From assembly GCF_029846115.1 (NCBI RefSeq), contig NZ_JARVZZ010000001.1, forward strand, positions 1,984,001 to 2,048,000: a stretch of 64,000 bases of DNA, in the 5' to 3' direction. Origin of the DNA: Serratia marcescens (GTDB lineage: Bacteria; Pseudomonadota; Gammaproteobacteria; Enterobacterales; Enterobacteriaceae). Numbering within the stretch: position 1 is the stretch's first letter; every line of letters begins with the position of its first letter. The notes beneath the pieces are model-generated. The model did not search any database, was not told the DNA's origin, and saw only the letters and a list, made by a program, of their open reading frames with translations. Below, in pieces: positions 1-10,118 of the stretch. The translations under genes were made by a program, and so were the position numbers.

Positions 1-96
1 ATCGAACGCGCCGGCACCAAAGCGGGTAACAAGGGCGCTGAAGCCGCGCTGACCGCACTTGAAATGATTAATGTTATCAAAGCTATTAAAGCCTGA
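1..96 (+). CDS. ribH: Lumazine synthase, C-terminal fragment
   Basis: The first 31 codons in frame 1 end at TGA 94-96 and read as the C-terminus of 6,7-dimethyl-8-ribityllumazine synthase (ending [11 protein letters not shown]), the penultimate enzyme of riboflavin synthesis. The start lies outside the window. The short gap to nusB matches the conserved enterobacterial ribH-nusB-thiL-pgpA order. The fragment is short, so the call leans on the neighbour as well as the sequence. Confidence 0.8.
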   Translation: MERAGTKAGNKGAEAALTALEMINVIKAIKA

Positions 97-116
97 ATTT
101 AGTTAAGGGGAATTCC

Positions 117-533
117 GTGAAACCTGCTGCTCGTCGCCGCGCTCGTGAGTGCGCTGTTCAAGCGCTTTACTCTTGGCAGTTGTCTAAAAACGACCTTGCC
201 GATGTTGAACACCAGTTCCTGACGGAGCAGGATGTCAAAGATGTTGACGTCGCCTATTTTCGCGAGTTGCTGTCCGGCGCGGCAGTGAATGCAGGTATGC
301 TGGACGAACTGATGGCGCCTTACCTGTCGCGTCAGCTCGAAGAGCTGGGCCAGGTGGAACGCGCGGTGCTGCGCGTCGCGCTGTTTGAACTGAAAATGCG
401 CGAGGATGTCCCTTACAAGGTGGCGATCAACGAAGCGATCGAACTGGCGAAAACCTTCGGCGCAGAAGACAGCCACAAGTTTGTGAACGGGGTGCTGGAT
501 AAAGTGGCACCAACCCTTCGCAAGAAAAAGTAA
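117..533 (+). CDS. nusB: Transcription antitermination factor NusB
   Basis: 138 residues, the usual NusB length (139 in E. coli). NusB binds boxA RNA together with S10 (NusE) and helps RNA polymerase read through rRNA operons. The basic N-terminus ([11 protein letters not shown]) and the all-helical body ending [15 protein letters not shown] are family hallmarks. The start is GTG at 117, preceded by an AAGGGG ribosome-binding site at 105-110. It lies 20 nt after ribH and is followed by a hairpin before thiL, so the downstream genes may be partly attenuated. Confidence 0.96.
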   Translation: MKPAARRRARECAVQALYSWQLSKNDLADVEHQFLTEQDVKDVDVAYFRELLSGAAVNAGMLDELMAPYLSRQLEELGQVERAVLRVALFELKMREDVPYKVAINEAIELAKTFGAEDSHKFVNGVLDKVAPTLRKKK

Positions 534-537
534 AACA

Positions 538-570
538 TTAAGGCCGGCATTCCCGGCCTTAATTTCTTCT
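538..570 (+). terminator. Hairpin between nusB and thiL
   Basis: Perfect 10-bp inverted repeat TTAAGGCCGG / CCGGCCTTAA around a 5-nt loop, followed by TTTCTTCT. It looks like an intrinsic terminator, perhaps partial, inside the ribH-nusB-thiL-pgpA unit. Confidence 0.65.
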
Positions 571-584
571 AGTGGAATATCGAT

Positions 585-1577
585 ATGGCATGCGGCGAAT
601 TTGACCTCATTGCCCGCTATTTTGACCGGTTTAAGCGCGTGCGCCGGGATGTACAGTTGGGCATTGGAGATGACTGCGCACTGCTGGCAGTGCCGGAAAA
701 ACAGCTGGTGGCCGTCAGTACCGATACGTTGGTCGCGGGCATTCACTTCCTGCCGGACATCGATCCGGCCGATCTCGGTTATAAGGCGCTGGCGGTCAAT
801 CTGAGCGATCTGGCGGCGATGGGCGCCGATCCGGCCTGGCTCTCGCTGGCACTGACCCTGCCGGAGGTGGACGAGCCGTGGCTGAAGGCCTTCAGCGACA
901 GCCTGTTCGATCAGCTCAACTATTATGGCATGCAGCTGATCGGCGGCGATACCACGCGCGGGCCGCTGAGCATGACGTTGACCATTCAGGGGCTGATCCC
1001 GGCCGGCCGGGCGCTGACCCGCAGCGGTGCGCGCATCGGCGACTGGATCTATGTGACCGGCACGCTGGGCGACAGCGCCGCCGGTCTGGCGATCCTGCAG
1101 GATCGCCTGGCGGTGACGGATGCGGCGGCGCGCGATTATCTGATCGCTCGTCATCTGCGGCCGCAGCCGCGGGTGCTGCAGGGGCAGGCGCTGCGCGATC
1201 TGGCCAGCTCGGCGATCGACATCTCCGACGGCCTGATTTCCGATCTGAAGCATATCCTGAAGGCCAGCGACTGTGGCGCGCGCATCGTGCTGGACGAGCT
1301 GCCGATGTCGCAGGCGCTGAGCAGCCACGCCGATGCCGAGCAGGCGCTGCGTTGGGCGCTGGCGGGCGGTGAAGATTATGAGCTGTGCTTCACCGTGCCG
1401 GAGATCAACCGCGGCGCGCTGGAAGTGGCGCTGAGTCACCTCGGAGCTGACTACACCTGCATCGGCCAAATTGGCCCGCTGTCTGAAGGCATCCGCTATT
1501 ATCGCGACGACGAAGCGGTAGAGCTGGATTGGATTGGGTTCGATCATTTCAACGCGGAGCCGGGCACCCATGGATGA
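585..1577 (+). CDS. thiL: Thiamine-monophosphate kinase
   Basis: 330 residues (about 325 in E. coli). ThiL phosphorylates thiamine monophosphate with ATP to give the cofactor thiamine diphosphate. The AIR-synthase/PurM-like N-terminal domain carries the GDDCALL metal-binding motif and [11 protein letters not shown]; the C-terminal part has GGEDYELCF. Start ATG 585. The last codons overlap the start of pgpA by 8 nt, which suggests translational coupling. Confidence 0.96.
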   Translation: MACGEFDLIARYFDRFKRVRRDVQLGIGDDCALLAVPEKQLVAVSTDTLVAGIHFLPDIDPADLGYKALAVNLSDLAAMGADPAWLSLALTLPEVDEPWLKAFSDSLFDQLNYYGMQLIGGDTTRGPLSMTLTIQGLIPAGRALTRSGARIGDWIYVTGTLGDSAAGLAILQDRLAVTDAAARDYLIARHLRPQPRVLQGQALRDLASSAIDISDGLISDLKHILKASDCGARIVLDELPMSQALSSHADAEQALRWALAGGEDYELCFTVPEINRGALEVALSHLGADYTCIGQIGPLSEGIRYYRDDEAVELDWIGFDHFNAEPGTHG

Positions 1578-2064
1578 AGCCAAGCGTCGGCTGCGGATGA
1601 GCAATCCGTGGCACCTGCTGGCCACCGGGTTTGGCAGCGGTTTGTCGCCGGTGATGCCGGGCACCATGGGATCGCTGGCGGCGATCCCGTTCTGGCTGCT
1701 GCTGATCCAGCTGCCGTGGCAGCTTTACTCGCTGGCGGTGATGTTCAGCATCTGCATCGGCGTCTATATTTGCCACCGTACGGCAAAAGACATGAAGGTG
1801 CACGATCACGGCAGCATCGTCTGGGACGAGTTCGTCGGCATGTGGATCACGCTGATGGCGCTGCCGGTCAACGACTGGCGCTGGGTCGCCGCCGGTTTCG
1901 TCATCTTCCGCATTCTGGATATGTGGAAACCGTGGCCGATCCGCTGGTTCGACCGCAACGTACATGGCGGCATGGGCATCATGGTCGACGATATCATCGC
2001 CGGCGTGCTGTCCGCCGGCATCATCTACCTGATTGGGCATCACTGGCCGATTGGGCTGTTCTGA
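1570..2064 (+). CDS. pgpA: Phosphatidylglycerophosphatase A
   Basis: 164 residues from ATG 1570; an in-frame upstream start would extend into thiL without matching the family. PgpA is an inner-membrane enzyme that dephosphorylates phosphatidylglycerophosphate to phosphatidylglycerol. It shows the family motifs [23 protein letters not shown] and the Mg-binding-type acidic stretch MVDDIIAGV. Several hydrophobic helices are visible. The start overlaps the end of thiL by 8 nt (ATGGATGA), so the two are probably co-translated. Confidence 0.95.
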   Translation: MDEAKRRLRMSNPWHLLATGFGSGLSPVMPGTMGSLAAIPFWLLLIQLPWQLYSLAVMFSICIGVYICHRTAKDMKVHDHGSIVWDEFVGMWITLMALPVNDWRWVAAGFVIFRILDMWKPWPIRWFDRNVHGGMGIMVDDIIAGVLSAGIIYLIGHHWPIGLF

Positions 2065-2068
2065 CAGA

Positions 2069-2096
2069 CGGGCGCGCTGTTTCGCGCCCGCTTCTC
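2069..2096. terminator. Convergent terminator pgpA / yajO
   Basis: CGGGCGCG and CGCGCCCG arms (2069-2076 and 2083-2090) around CTGTTT, followed by CTTCTCTTT. It lies between convergent genes and probably ends pgpA transcription and possibly also yajO. Confidence 0.75.
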
Positions 2097-2097
2097 T

Positions 2098-3072
2098 TTA
2101 TTCAAACCCCGTCACCCGGTGCGGCACGTAAGCCGTCTCCAGCTCCGCCACCTCTTGCGGCGATAAACTCAAATCGACCGCGGCAATGGCGTCATCCAGC
2201 TGTTCGCTGCGCGAAGCGCCGACGATCGGCGCGCTGACCGCCGGTTTGTTCAGCAACCAGGCCAGCGCGATCTGCGCGCGTGAAACGCCGCGTTCCTCGG
2301 CGAGGCTGGCGACGCGTTCGGCGATAATGGCGTCGATGCCTTCAGTTTCCTCGTACAGGCTCTTGCCGAACTGGTCGGAAACCAACCGCGCCGTGGTTTC
2401 GCCCCACGGGCGGGTCAGGCGGCCGCGCGCCAGCGGGCTCCACGGTAGCACGGCGATGCCTTCGGCGGCGCACAGCGGATGCATTTCGCGCTCTTCTTCG
2501 CGCTGAATCAGGTTGTATTGATCCTGCATGCTGACGAAGCGCGTCCAGCCGTGCAGATCGGCGGTATACAGCGCCTTGGCGAACTGCCAGGCGTACATCG
2601 AAGAGGCGCCGATGTAACGCGCCTTGCCGGCTTTCACCACGTCGTGCAGCGCTTCCAGCGTCTCTTCCAGCGGCGTTTCGTAATCCCAGCGGTGGATTTG
2701 CAGCAAATCGACGTAGTCGGTACCCAGGCGCCGCAGGCTGTCGTCGATGGACTGCATGATGTTGGCGCGCGACAAACCGCGCTTCAGGTTACTCAGCGGG
2801 AAATACACCTTGGTGGCGACCACCACGTCTTCGCGGCGCGCATAGTCGCGCAGCGCCCGGCCGAGGATTTCCTCACTGCTGCCGTCGGAATAGCTGTTAG
2901 CGGTGTCGTAAAAGTTGATGCCGGCTTCCAGCGCCTGTTTCAGCAGCGGGCGGCTGCTCTCTTCCGGCAGCGTCCAGGCGTGATTGCCGCGGTTCGGTTC
3001 GCCGTAGGTCATGCAACCCAGGCAGATGCGCGAAACGTTCAGATCGGTGTTGCCCAGTTTCAGGTACTTCAT
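2098..3072 (-). CDS. yajO: Aldo/keto reductase YajO
   Basis: 324 residues, the same length as E. coli YajO, with the AKR barrel. The catalytic set is visible: D and Y in FYDTANSYSDG, K in VVVATKV, and H in LLQIHRWD; the NADP-binding end reads PIVGASRSEQL. The natural substrate is not settled. From memory, E. coli YajO has been linked to formation of 1-deoxyxylulose 5-phosphate from ribulose 5-phosphate, which would fit its place directly downstream of dxs on the same strand. A terminator separates it from dxs. Confidence 0.93.
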   Translation of the reverse strand: MKYLKLGNTDLNVSRICLGCMTYGEPNRGNHAWTLPEESSRPLLKQALEAGINFYDTANSYSDGSSEEILGRALRDYARREDVVVATKVYFPLSNLKRGLSRANIMQSIDDSLRRLGTDYVDLLQIHRWDYETPLEETLEALHDVVKAGKARYIGASSMYAWQFAKALYTADLHGWTRFVSMQDQYNLIQREEEREMHPLCAAEGIAVLPWSPLARGRLTRPWGETTARLVSDQFGKSLYEETEGIDAIIAERVASLAEERGVSRAQIALAWLLNKPAVSAPIVGASRSEQLDDAIAAVDLSLSPQEVAELETAYVPHRVTGFE

Positions 3073-3133
3073 GCTTGCCTCCCATTCACAGCTCAGACAG
3101 TAACTGTAGCGCGGATCCCGGAGGGCGGAAATG

Positions 3134-3161
3134 AAAACGCCCCCGAAGGCGGAGGCGTTTT
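3134..3161 (-). terminator. dxs terminator
   Basis: On the minus strand AAAACGCC and GGCGTTTT arms form a stem closed by an inner CCG/CGG pair set and a CCTT loop. It lies 19 nt after the dxs stop, between dxs and yajO. Confidence 0.7.
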
Positions 3162-3179
3162 GTCAGGCGCGAGTGGCGA

Positions 3180-5045
3180 TTACTGCGCCAGCCAGGTTTC
3201 GATTTGGCGCTGAATGCCGGCGGCGTCCAGCCCCAGATCGGCGCGCAGCTCTTCCTGGCTGCCCTGCGAGACGAAGCTGTCCGGCAGGCCGAGGTTCAGC
3301 ACCGGCACCGAACGGCGTTTGGCCATCAGCAGTTCGTTGACGCCGCTGCCGGCGCCGCCCATGATGGCGTTCTCTTCCAGCGTGACCAGCGTTTCATGGC
3401 TGGCGGCCAATTCGAGCACCAGTTGCTCGTCCAGCGGTTTGACGAAGCGCATGTCGACCAGCGTGGCGTTGAGCGCCTCCGCCGCTTGCGCGGCCTCCGG
3501 CAGCAGGGTGCCGAAGTTGAGAATGGCGATCTTTTCTCCCTGGCGGCGCACCACGCCTTTGCCGATCGGCAGCTGGTTGAGCGGCTCCAGCGTCGCGCCG
3601 GTGCCGGTGCCGCGCGGATAGCGCACCGCGCTCGGGCCGGCATTGTAGTGATAGCCGGTGTACAGCATCTGACGGCATTCGTTCTCGTCGCTTGGCGTCA
3701 TGATCACCATGGTCGGGATGCAGCGCATGAACGACAGATCGAACGCCCCCTGGTGAGTCTGGCCGTCGGCGCCGACGATGCCGCCGCGATCGATGGCGAA
3801 CATCACCGGCAGGTTCTGGATCGCCACATCGTGGATCAGCTGGTCGTAGGCGCGTTGCAAGAAGGTGGAATAGATTGCCACCACCGGCTTGTAGCCACCG
3901 ATCGCCAGCCCGGCGGCGAAGGTGACCGCGTGCTGCTCGGCGATCGCCACGTCGAAATATTGCTGCGGGTAGTCACGAGAGAACTGCACCATGCCGGAAC
4001 CTTCGCGCATCGCCGGCGTGATCGCCATCAGCGAGCTGTCTTTGGCGGCGGTTTCACACAGCCAGTCGCCGAAGATTTTCGAATAGGTCGGCAGACCGCC
4101 GGCGCTTTTCGGCAGCGTGCCGCTGGCAGGATCAAACTTCGGCACCGCGTGGAAGCTGATCGGATCTTTCTCCGCCGGCGCGTAACCGCGGCCTTTCTTG
4201 GTCATGATGTGCAACAGCTGCGGGCCTTTCAGATCGCGCATGTTTTTCAACGTGGCAACCAGCCCCTGCACGTCGTGCCCGTCTACCGGACCGATGTAGT
4301 TAAAGCCCAGCTCTTCGAACAGCGTGCCCGGCACCACCATGCCTTTCAGGTGCTCTTCGGTGCGTTTCACCAGCTCCTTGATCGGCGGCACGCCGGCCAG
4401 CACTTTCTTGCCGCCTTCGCGCAGGGTGGAGTAAAGCTTACCGGACAGCAGCTGCGCCAGATGGTTGTTCAGCGCGCCGACGTTTTCCGAGATCGACATC
4501 TCATTGTCGTTCAGCACCACCAGCATGTCCGGATTGATGTCGCCGGCGTGGTTCATCGCTTCGAACGCCATGCCGGCGGTGATGGCGCCGTCGCCGATCA
4601 CGCACACCGTGCGGCGGCCTTTGCCTTCACGCTCCGCCGCCACCGCCATGCCGAGACCAGCGCTGATTGAGGTCGACGAGTGGCCGACCGACAGCACGTC
4701 GTATTCGCTTTCGGCGCGCCATGGGAAGGGATGCAGGCCGTTTTTTTGCCGAATGGTGGCGATGCGGTCGCGGCGGCCGGTCAGAATTTTGTGCGGGTAG
4801 GCCTGGTGGCCGACGTCCCACACCAGGTGATCGAACGGCGTGTTGTAGACGAAATGCAACGCCACCGTCAGTTCGACGGTACCCAGCCCGGAGGCAAAGT
4901 GGCCGCTGGAGCGACTGACGCTGTTCAGCAGGTATTGCCGCAGCTCATCGCACAGCTTCGGCAAGCTCTCTTTGGGCAGTGAGCGGAGTTCCTCGGGGTT
5001 TTCCGCTAGCGCCAGGGTTGGGTATTTGGCTATATCAAGACTCAT
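3180..5045 (-). CDS. dxs: 1-deoxy-D-xylulose-5-phosphate synthase
   Basis: 621 residues (620 in E. coli). It condenses pyruvate and glyceraldehyde 3-phosphate with thiamine diphosphate, the entry step of the MEP isoprenoid pathway and a branch point to thiamine and pyridoxal. The thiamine-diphosphate motif begins [15 protein letters not shown]; the transketolase-like middle domain has [13 protein letters not shown] and [13 protein letters not shown]; a transketolase C-domain follows. It is third in xseB-ispA-dxs, starting 34 nt after the ispA stop, so the cofactor gene thiL and this cofactor user sit in the same neighbourhood. Confidence 0.97.
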   Translation of the reverse strand: MSLDIAKYPTLALAENPEELRSLPKESLPKLCDELRQYLLNSVSRSSGHFASGLGTVELTVALHFVYNTPFDHLVWDVGHQAYPHKILTGRRDRIATIRQKNGLHPFPWRAESEYDVLSVGHSSTSISAGLGMAVAAEREGKGRRTVCVIGDGAITAGMAFEAMNHAGDINPDMLVVLNDNEMSISENVGALNNHLAQLLSGKLYSTLREGGKKVLAGVPPIKELVKRTEEHLKGMVVPGTLFEELGFNYIGPVDGHDVQGLVATLKNMRDLKGPQLLHIMTKKGRGYAPAEKDPISFHAVPKFDPASGTLPKSAGGLPTYSKIFGDWLCETAAKDSSLMAITPAMREGSGMVQFSRDYPQQYFDVAIAEQHAVTFAAGLAIGGYKPVVAIYSTFLQRAYDQLIHDVAIQNLPVMFAIDRGGIVGADGQTHQGAFDLSFMRCIPTMVIMTPSDENECRQMLYTGYHYNAGPSAVRYPRGTGTGATLEPLNQLPIGKGVVRRQGEKIAILNFGTLLPEAAQAAEALNATLVDMRFVKPLDEQLVLELAASHETLVTLEENAIMGGAGSGVNELLMAKRRSVPVLNLGLPDSFVSQGSQEELRADLGLDAAGIQRQIETWLAQ

Positions 5046-5079
5046 TCGATACTCATATCAGAGGAGTTAACGTCACACG

Positions 5080-6000
5080 TTAATTGTCGCGTTCAATAAT
5101 GAAGCTGGCTAACGCTCGCAATGGCGCTGTGTTATAAGATTGCGCTGCCAAAGTGTCTAATGCAGCTAAGGCTTCCTGATAGAGATCCCACGCTTTTGCT
5201 TTCGCGCTGTCAAGCCCGAGCAACGCCGGGTAGGTACTCTTTCCGTGTTGTTGGTCCGCGCCCTGGCGCTTGCCGATTTTTTCAGTCTCGCCGACAACGT
5301 CCAAAATGTCATCCTGCACTTGGAACGCCAGACCAACCGCGGCGGCGTAACGATCCAGCTGCGGCAGCGCCGCTCGCCCGGCTTCGCCGGCGCTCAGCGC
5401 GCCCAGGCGCACCGCCGCGCGGATCAGTGCGCCGGTTTTGTGGCGGTGGATCTGCTCCAGCGCCTGCAGATTGATGTGCTTGCCCTCAGCCTCCAGATCC
5501 AGCGATTGACCGCCGCACATGCCGGCTACGCCGCTGGCGCTCGCCAGTTCGGAGACCATCGCCAGCCGATCGCGCAACGCTACGTCAGGCATTTCGGCAT
5601 CGGCCAGGATCGAAAACGCCAGCGTTTGCAGCGCATCGCCGGCCAGGATCGCGTTGGCTTCGCCGAATTTAATGTGGCAGGTCGGCTGGCCGCGGCGCAG
5701 ATCGTCGTCGTCCATCGCCGGCAGATCGTCGTGGATCAGCGAGTAGGCATGAATGCATTCTACCGCCGCCGCCGGCGCGTCCAGGTTGCTCAGCGACACG
5801 CCGAACATCTGGCCGGTGGTGTAGACCAGGAACGGGCGCAGGCGCTTGCCGCCCAGCAAGGCGCCATGACGCATCGCCGCCACCATGTTGCCGTCGTTGA
5901 ACGGCAGCGGGGCGATGAAGTCCAGCAGCGCGCGATCGGCGCGCTGGCGGAAAATCTGCATTTGATCGGCAAAAGCGGCCGATGGGGCGATCTCAGACAT
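5080..6000 (-). CDS. ispA: (2E,6E)-farnesyl diphosphate synthase
   Basis: 306 residues (299 in E. coli). It adds two isopentenyl units to dimethylallyl diphosphate to make farnesyl diphosphate for ubiquinone, haem O and undecaprenyl phosphate. The first aspartate-rich motif is DDLPAMDDDDLRRG, the bacterial DDxxxxD form, and the second is QVQDDILDVVG. GGKRLRP provides the diphosphate-binding basic residues. It starts 5 nt after the xseB stop, so the two are tightly coupled. Its product feeds cyoE in this window (haem O synthase). Confidence 0.96.
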   Translation of the reverse strand: MSEIAPSAAFADQMQIFRQRADRALLDFIAPLPFNDGNMVAAMRHGALLGGKRLRPFLVYTTGQMFGVSLSNLDAPAAAVECIHAYSLIHDDLPAMDDDDLRRGQPTCHIKFGEANAILAGDALQTLAFSILADAEMPDVALRDRLAMVSELASASGVAGMCGGQSLDLEAEGKHINLQALEQIHRHKTGALIRAAVRLGALSAGEAGRAALPQLDRYAAAVGLAFQVQDDILDVVGETEKIGKRQGADQQHGKSTYPALLGLDSAKAKAWDLYQEALAALDTLAAQSYNTAPLRALASFIIERDN

Positions 6001-6005
6001 GTCGG

Positions 6006-6269
6006 TTACTCGGTATCCGGTGTGAAAGGCGCCAGCGCGGCATCGTCGGCGCTGTCGTTAAGGAGTATCTGCACACGCTGTTCCGCCTGTTGCAGTTTCT
6101 GCTGGCCCTGACGCGCCAGCTGCACGCCGCGTTCGAATTCGTTCAGCGCGTCTTCCAGCGGCAGTTCGCCTGATTCCAGACGCGTCACGATGCTTTCCAG
6201 CTCGCCGAGGGCGCTTTCAAAGCTGGCTGTTTGCTCTGTACTGGCTGATTGTGCTGGTTTTTTCGGCAT
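6006..6269 (-). CDS. xseB: Exodeoxyribonuclease VII small subunit
   Basis: 87 residues (80 in E. coli). XseB partners the XseA catalytic subunit, which is not in this window, in degrading single-stranded DNA. The conserved core [18 protein letters not shown] and the following [12 protein letters not shown] identify the two-helix hairpin. It heads the xseB-ispA-dxs unit and is divergent from thiI. Confidence 0.95.
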   Translation of the reverse strand: MPKKPAQSASTEQTASFESALGELESIVTRLESGELPLEDALNEFERGVQLARQGQQKLQQAEQRVQILLNDSADDAALAPFTPDTE

Positions 6270-6384
6270 AATTTTCTTTTTACGTCATCATGTGAACCGT
6301 GGCGCCAGAGCCTATCCTAGCGGATCTTGATTAGCAAATCATGGCGCTCATGTGTGGTTTTGTGCGCAGAGCACGGCGATATGG

Positions 6385-6393
6385 TGATATACT
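6385..6393 (+). promoter_or_regulatory. Possible extended -10 of thiI
   Basis: TGATATACT lies 37 nt before the thiI ATG and resembles an extended -10 element. No good -35 is seen at 17 bp, so this is a weak call. Confidence 0.35.
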
Positions 6394-6429
6394 CCGCGCC
6401 GTAATTCTTATCTGACAACAAAGACCGCC

Positions 6430-7878
6430 ATGAAGTTTATCATTAAATTGTTCCCGGAAATCACCATCAAGAGCCAATCTGTGCGCTTGCGCTTTATCAA
6501 GATTCTCTCGACCAATATTCGCAACGTCCTGAAGCAGTATGATGAAACGCTGGCGGTCGTCCGTCACTGGGATCATATCGAAGTTCGCGCCAAAGATGAA
6601 AACCAGCGGCCGGTCATCGCCGACGCCCTGACGCGCATTCCCGGCATCCACCATATTCTGGAAGTGGAAGACCGCGCTTATACCGACATCCATCACATCT
6701 TCGAGCAGACGCTGGAAGCCTACCGCGCCCAGCTGGAAGGCAAAACCTTCTGCGTGCGCGTCAAGCGCCGCGGCAAGCAGGCGTTCAACTCGCAGGACGT
6801 GGAGCGCTACGTCGGCGGCGGCCTGAACCAGCATATCGAGAGCGCGCGCGTTAACCTGACCCGCCCGCAGGTCACGGTAAACCTGGAGATTGAAGACGAC
6901 AAGCTGATGCTGGTCAAACGCCGCCTCGAAGGCATCGGCGGTTATCCGGTCGGCACTCAGGAAGACGTGCTGTCGCTGATTTCCGGCGGTTTCGACTCGG
7001 GCGTGTCCAGCTACATGCTGATGCGCCGCGGCTGCCGCGTGCATTTCTGCTTCTTCAACCTGGGCGGCGCTGCGCACGAGATTGGCGTGAAGCAGGTGGC
7101 GCACTACCTGTGGAACCGTTTTGCCAGCTCGCACAAGGTGCGCTTCGTCGCTATCGACTTCGAACCGGTGGTGGGCGAGATCCTGGAGAAGGTCGACGAC
7201 GGCCAGATGGGCGTGGTGCTCAAGCGCATGATGGTGCGCGCCGCTTCGCAAGTGGCCGAACGCTATGGCGTTCAAGCGCTGGTGACCGGCGAGGCGCTGG
7301 GGCAGGTCTCCAGCCAGACGCTGACCAACCTGCGTTTGATCGACAATGCGTCCGATACCCTGATCCTGCGTCCGCTGATCTCGCACGATAAAGAGCATAT
7401 CATCAAACTGGCGCGCGAAATCGGCACCGAAGACTTCGCCAAAACCATGCCGGAATACTGCGGCGTGATTTCGAAGAGCCCAACGGTGAAAGCGATCAAG
7501 GCCAAGATTGAAGAGGAAGAGAGCCACTTCGATTTCAGCATTCTCGACCGGGTGGTGAGCGAAGCGAAGAACGTCGATATCCGCTCTATCGCCGAGCAGG
7601 CACAGGAGCAGGTGACCGAGGTGGAAACCGTCGCGGCCTTCGGCGCCGACGAGGTGATCCTGGATATCCGCTCCAACGACGAGCAGGAAGAAAAACCGCT
7701 GCAGTTGGAACAGGTTGAAGTGAAAGCGCTGCCGTTCTACAAGCTGAGCACCCAGTTTGGCGATCTGGATCAGAGCAAAACCTACCTGCTGTACTGCGAG
7801 CGCGGCGTGATGAGCCGCCTGCAGGCGCTGTACCTGCTGGAGCAGGGCTTCAACAACGTGAAGGTTTATCGCCCGTAA
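6430..7878 (+). CDS. thiI: tRNA 4-thiouridine synthase / thiamine thiazole sulfurtransferase
   Basis: 482 residues, as in E. coli. ThiI adenylates U8 of tRNA and transfers sulfur taken from IscS; it also passes sulfur to ThiS for thiazole synthesis. Order: NFLD and THUMP domains (about 1-165), PP-loop ATPase with SGGFDSG near residue 190, and a C-terminal rhodanese domain whose catalytic cysteine is C456 in YCERGVMS. It stands alone, divergent from xseB, with its own terminator. Confidence 0.97.
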   Translation: MKFIIKLFPEITIKSQSVRLRFIKILSTNIRNVLKQYDETLAVVRHWDHIEVRAKDENQRPVIADALTRIPGIHHILEVEDRAYTDIHHIFEQTLEAYRAQLEGKTFCVRVKRRGKQAFNSQDVERYVGGGLNQHIESARVNLTRPQVTVNLEIEDDKLMLVKRRLEGIGGYPVGTQEDVLSLISGGFDSGVSSYMLMRRGCRVHFCFFNLGGAAHEIGVKQVAHYLWNRFASSHKVRFVAIDFEPVVGEILEKVDDGQMGVVLKRMMVRAASQVAERYGVQALVTGEALGQVSSQTLTNLRLIDNASDTLILRPLISHDKEHIIKLAREIGTEDFAKTMPEYCGVISKSPTVKAIKAKIEEEESHFDFSILDRVVSEAKNVDIRSIAEQAQEQVTEVETVAAFGADEVILDIRSNDEQEEKPLQLEQVEVKALPFYKLSTQFGDLDQSKTYLLYCERGVMSRLQALYLLEQGFNNVKVYRP

Positions 7879-7900
7879 CGCACGGAGCGGCATAAACGTG

Positions 7901-7931
7901 AAGGGCTGAACCGATGTTCAGCCCTTTTTTT
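7901..7931. terminator. Terminator thiI / yajL
   Basis: 10-bp stem AAGGGCTGAA / TTCAGCCCTT with a 6-nt loop, running directly into seven Ts (7925-7931). It is a strong intrinsic terminator for thiI, and the A-rich left flank may also serve yajL from the other side. Confidence 0.9.
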
Positions 7932-7944
7932 ATCGGTAAGCCGC

Positions 7945-8535
7945 TCAGTCGCGGAAGTCGTACATCCCCGGGATCAGCACCAGCTGCGCGGCGATCTCCG
8001 CCGCCTTGGCCTTACCAAGCAGCAGGTCTATCAGCTTCAGCGCGAACTCCATCGCGGTGCCCGGCCCCTGGCTGGTGAGCAGGTTGACGCGTGCGTCGTA
8101 CACCACGCGGCGCTCCATCCATTTATCCGCTGGTATCTGGTCTTTCAGGCCCGGGAAGCCGGTCATGTTGCCGATCGGGAACAGATCGTGGTGCTGCAGC
8201 ACCAGTGCCGGCGCCGCGCAGATGGCGGCGACGATGTTGCCCTGCAGATGCATCTGCCGCACCTTTTCCACCAGCAGCGGGCTGTCGCGGAAGCATTCCG
8301 CGCCTTTCAGGCCGCCAGGCAGCACGATGGCGTCGAACGGCTCATCGACGATCGCCACCAGCGGCGCGTCGGCCAGCAGTTTGACGCCGCGCGAACAGAC
8401 GATAGTCAGCTCGCCGTCGCCGGCAACGCTGGCGGTAGTGACTTTTACGCCTGCCCTCACCAGCAGATCGATGGCAGTGACGGCTTCGGTTTCTTCGCTA
8501 CCAGGTGCCAGGCAGACCAGCGCCGATACGCTCAT
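7945..8535 (-). CDS. yajL: DJ-1/PfpI family protein deglycase/chaperone YajL
   Basis: 196 residues from the ATG at 8535, chosen over the ATG at 8541 because AAGGA is about 8 nt away from it and the length then equals E. coli YajL. YajL protects thiols and proteins in oxidative and carbonyl stress; whether it is a true deglycase is debated. The DJ-1 nucleophile elbow AAICAAPA holds the redox-active cysteine (C106 equivalent), with GGLKGAE before it. Its start lies inside panE, 38 nt before the panE stop. Confidence 0.94.
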   Translation of the reverse strand: MSVSALVCLAPGSEETEAVTAIDLLVRAGVKVTTASVAGDGELTIVCSRGVKLLADAPLVAIVDEPFDAIVLPGGLKGAECFRDSPLLVEKVRQMHLQGNIVAAICAAPALVLQHHDLFPIGNMTGFPGLKDQIPADKWMERRVVYDARVNLLTSQGPGTAMEFALKLIDLLLGKAKAAEIAAQLVLIPGMYDFRD

Positions 8536-9409
8536 ATTCATTTTCCTTTCGTTTAATCAGTTCAAACAGCCGCGCATTCTCCGGCAGCGTGAGGCCGTGG
8601 CTGCGCGCGCGGCGCAGCAGATAGCCGGTGATGTAGTCGATCTCGGTGTGCCGCTGGCTGCGGATGTCCTGCAGCATCGACGAAACGTTGTCGGCGGTGC
8701 TGTGGATCACGTCCATCACGTATTGCATCAGGCCTTCACAGGAGGTGTGGTAGCCCTCCATCGCCATCACGCTGGCGACCTCACGACACAGCGTTTCGAT
8801 CTGTTCCGGGTAGCGCTGCAGATCGCCATTGCGGCAGCCGTACAGCGCCGTCAGCGGGTTGATCACGCAGTTGACCGCCAGCTTGCGCCAGTTGGCCGAG
8901 GCGATGTTGTTGTGCCAGGCAACGTCGGGCAGCGCCTGATGCAGCACTTCCGCCAGGTGGCTGAGGTGCTGGGCGGCCGGCGAGGTCGGGCCGATGTGGG
9001 TGATGCCGGTGGCGACGTGGATAATGGTGCTGCCTTCGTGGCGCGCGGCGTGGGTGGTGGTGCCCTGCAGGATCGGCTGGCCGTTCGGCGGCAGCTCCTC
9101 CTGGGTGCCCATGCCGTTGTGCAGCAGCAAAATGGCGCACTGGGGGTTCAGCTTCGGCAGCAGCGCGCTGACCGCACTGGACACCTGCCAGGCTTTCAGC
9201 GTCACCAGCAGCAGCTCGCTTTGCGCAAGGTGCTCCGGATCGTTGGTGGGCAAGTTGCGATTGAACGAGACGCCTTCCGGCTCTATCACGTTCACCGCGC
9301 AAAAAGGCTGCGGCACTCTTAGCCATCCCTGTACATCGTGGCCCTGCTGATACAGCCGGGAGAGCCACAGTTGTCCGAGCGCGCCGCAACCAAGAATGGT
9401 TATTTTCAT
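8498..9409 (-). CDS. panE: 2-dehydropantoate 2-reductase
   Basis: 303 residues (E. coli PanE 303). It reduces ketopantoate to pantoate with NADPH in pantothenate/CoA synthesis. The N-terminal Rossmann fold opens with ILGCGALG (GxGxxG). The catalytic lysine lies in [16 protein letters not shown], and the C-terminal helical domain follows. It is transcribed before yajL and overlaps its start, so translation is probably coupled. Confidence 0.96.
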   Translation of the reverse strand: MKITILGCGALGQLWLSRLYQQGHDVQGWLRVPQPFCAVNVIEPEGVSFNRNLPTNDPEHLAQSELLLVTLKAWQVSSAVSALLPKLNPQCAILLLHNGMGTQEELPPNGQPILQGTTTHAARHEGSTIIHVATGITHIGPTSPAAQHLSHLAEVLHQALPDVAWHNNIASANWRKLAVNCVINPLTALYGCRNGDLQRYPEQIETLCREVASVMAMEGYHTSCEGLMQYVMDVIHSTADNVSSMLQDIRSQRHTEIDYITGYLLRRARSHGLTLPENARLFELIKRKENEYERIGAGLPGTW

Positions 9410-9591
9410 TCAGTCTCCTTGGAAACACGGGAATACCGCTCAATTACCGTGAATTAACTATAGGCTGTATGGCAGCCCGAAGCGCTATCCCTGCGTGCGT
9501 TCAGCAGATTTTGTCTGAGGCGGCAAAGCGGTTATCATGCTCGGCATCAAAATCGCCTAAGCTATTAGGCACTCATTCAGGAGGAAGAAGT

Positions 9592-10083
9592 ATGCCATCT
9601 TTCGACATCGTTTCCGAAATTGATATGCAGGAAGTGCGTAACGCCGTTGAGAACGCCACCCGCGATCTCGGCACCCGCTGGGACTTTCGCAACGTGCCGG
9701 CCAGCTTTGAGCTAAACGAGAAAGACCAAAGCATCAAGGTTGCCAGCGAGTCTGATTTCCAGGTACAGCAGTTGCTCGACATTCTGCGCGAAAAGCTGAG
9801 CAAGCGCAGTATCGACGGCGCTGCGCTGGAGATCCCGGAAGAGTTTACCCACAGCGGTAAAACCTACAGCGTGGAAGCCAAGCTGAAGCAGGGGATTGAA
9901 ACCTCTGTAGCGAAGAAAATTGTCAAGCTGATCAAAGACAGCAAGCTGAAGGTGCAGGCGCAGATCCAGGGCGAAGAAGTGCGGGTGACCGGCAAGTCAC
10001 GCGACGATTTGCAGAGCGTGATGGCGCTGGTACGCGGCGGCGATCTGGGGCAGCCGTTCCAGTTCAAGAACTTCCGCGATTAA
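9592..10083 (+). CDS. yajQ: YajQ family cyclic-di-GMP-binding protein
   Basis: 163 residues from ATG 9592, the same length as E. coli Yaj[10 protein letters not shown] just upstream fixes this start over the longer frame from 9469. The fold is two ferredoxin-like halves. Family members in Xanthomonas and Pseudomonas bind cyclic di-GMP, and E. coli YajQ binds nucleotides or RNA; the role here is inferred. Conserved ends are [10 protein letters not shown] and [14 protein letters not shown]. Confidence 0.94.
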   Translation: MPSFDIVSEIDMQEVRNAVENATRDLGTRWDFRNVPASFELNEKDQSIKVASESDFQVQQLLDILREKLSKRSIDGAALEIPEEFTHSGKTYSVEAKLKQGIETSVAKKIVKLIKDSKLKVQAQIQGEEVRVTGKSRDDLQSVMALVRGGDLGQPFQFKNFRD

Positions 10084-10090
10084 TCTCTAC

Positions 10091-10118
10091 GGGGCCGGCA
10101 TTGCCGGCCCCGTTTCTT
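10091..10118. terminator. Terminator yajQ / yajR
   Basis: GGGGCCGGC / GCCGGCCCC arms (10091-10099 and 10103-10111) around ATT, then GTTTCTTT. It lies between convergent yajQ and yajR. Confidence 0.8.

Noticed and set aside
99..1667. 522-residue open frame on the minus strand across nusB and thiL
   Set aside because: It lies opposite two certain genes, is Arg/Gln/His-rich with no recognisable domain, and arises from high GC at third codon positions. The same reasoning removes the long antisense frames over dxs, thiI, tig, lon, clpX, mdlB and dnaX.
3204..4670. 488-residue plus-strand frame over dxs
   Set aside because: Exact shadow of dxs; composition is typical of an antisense frame and it lacks a ribosome-binding site.
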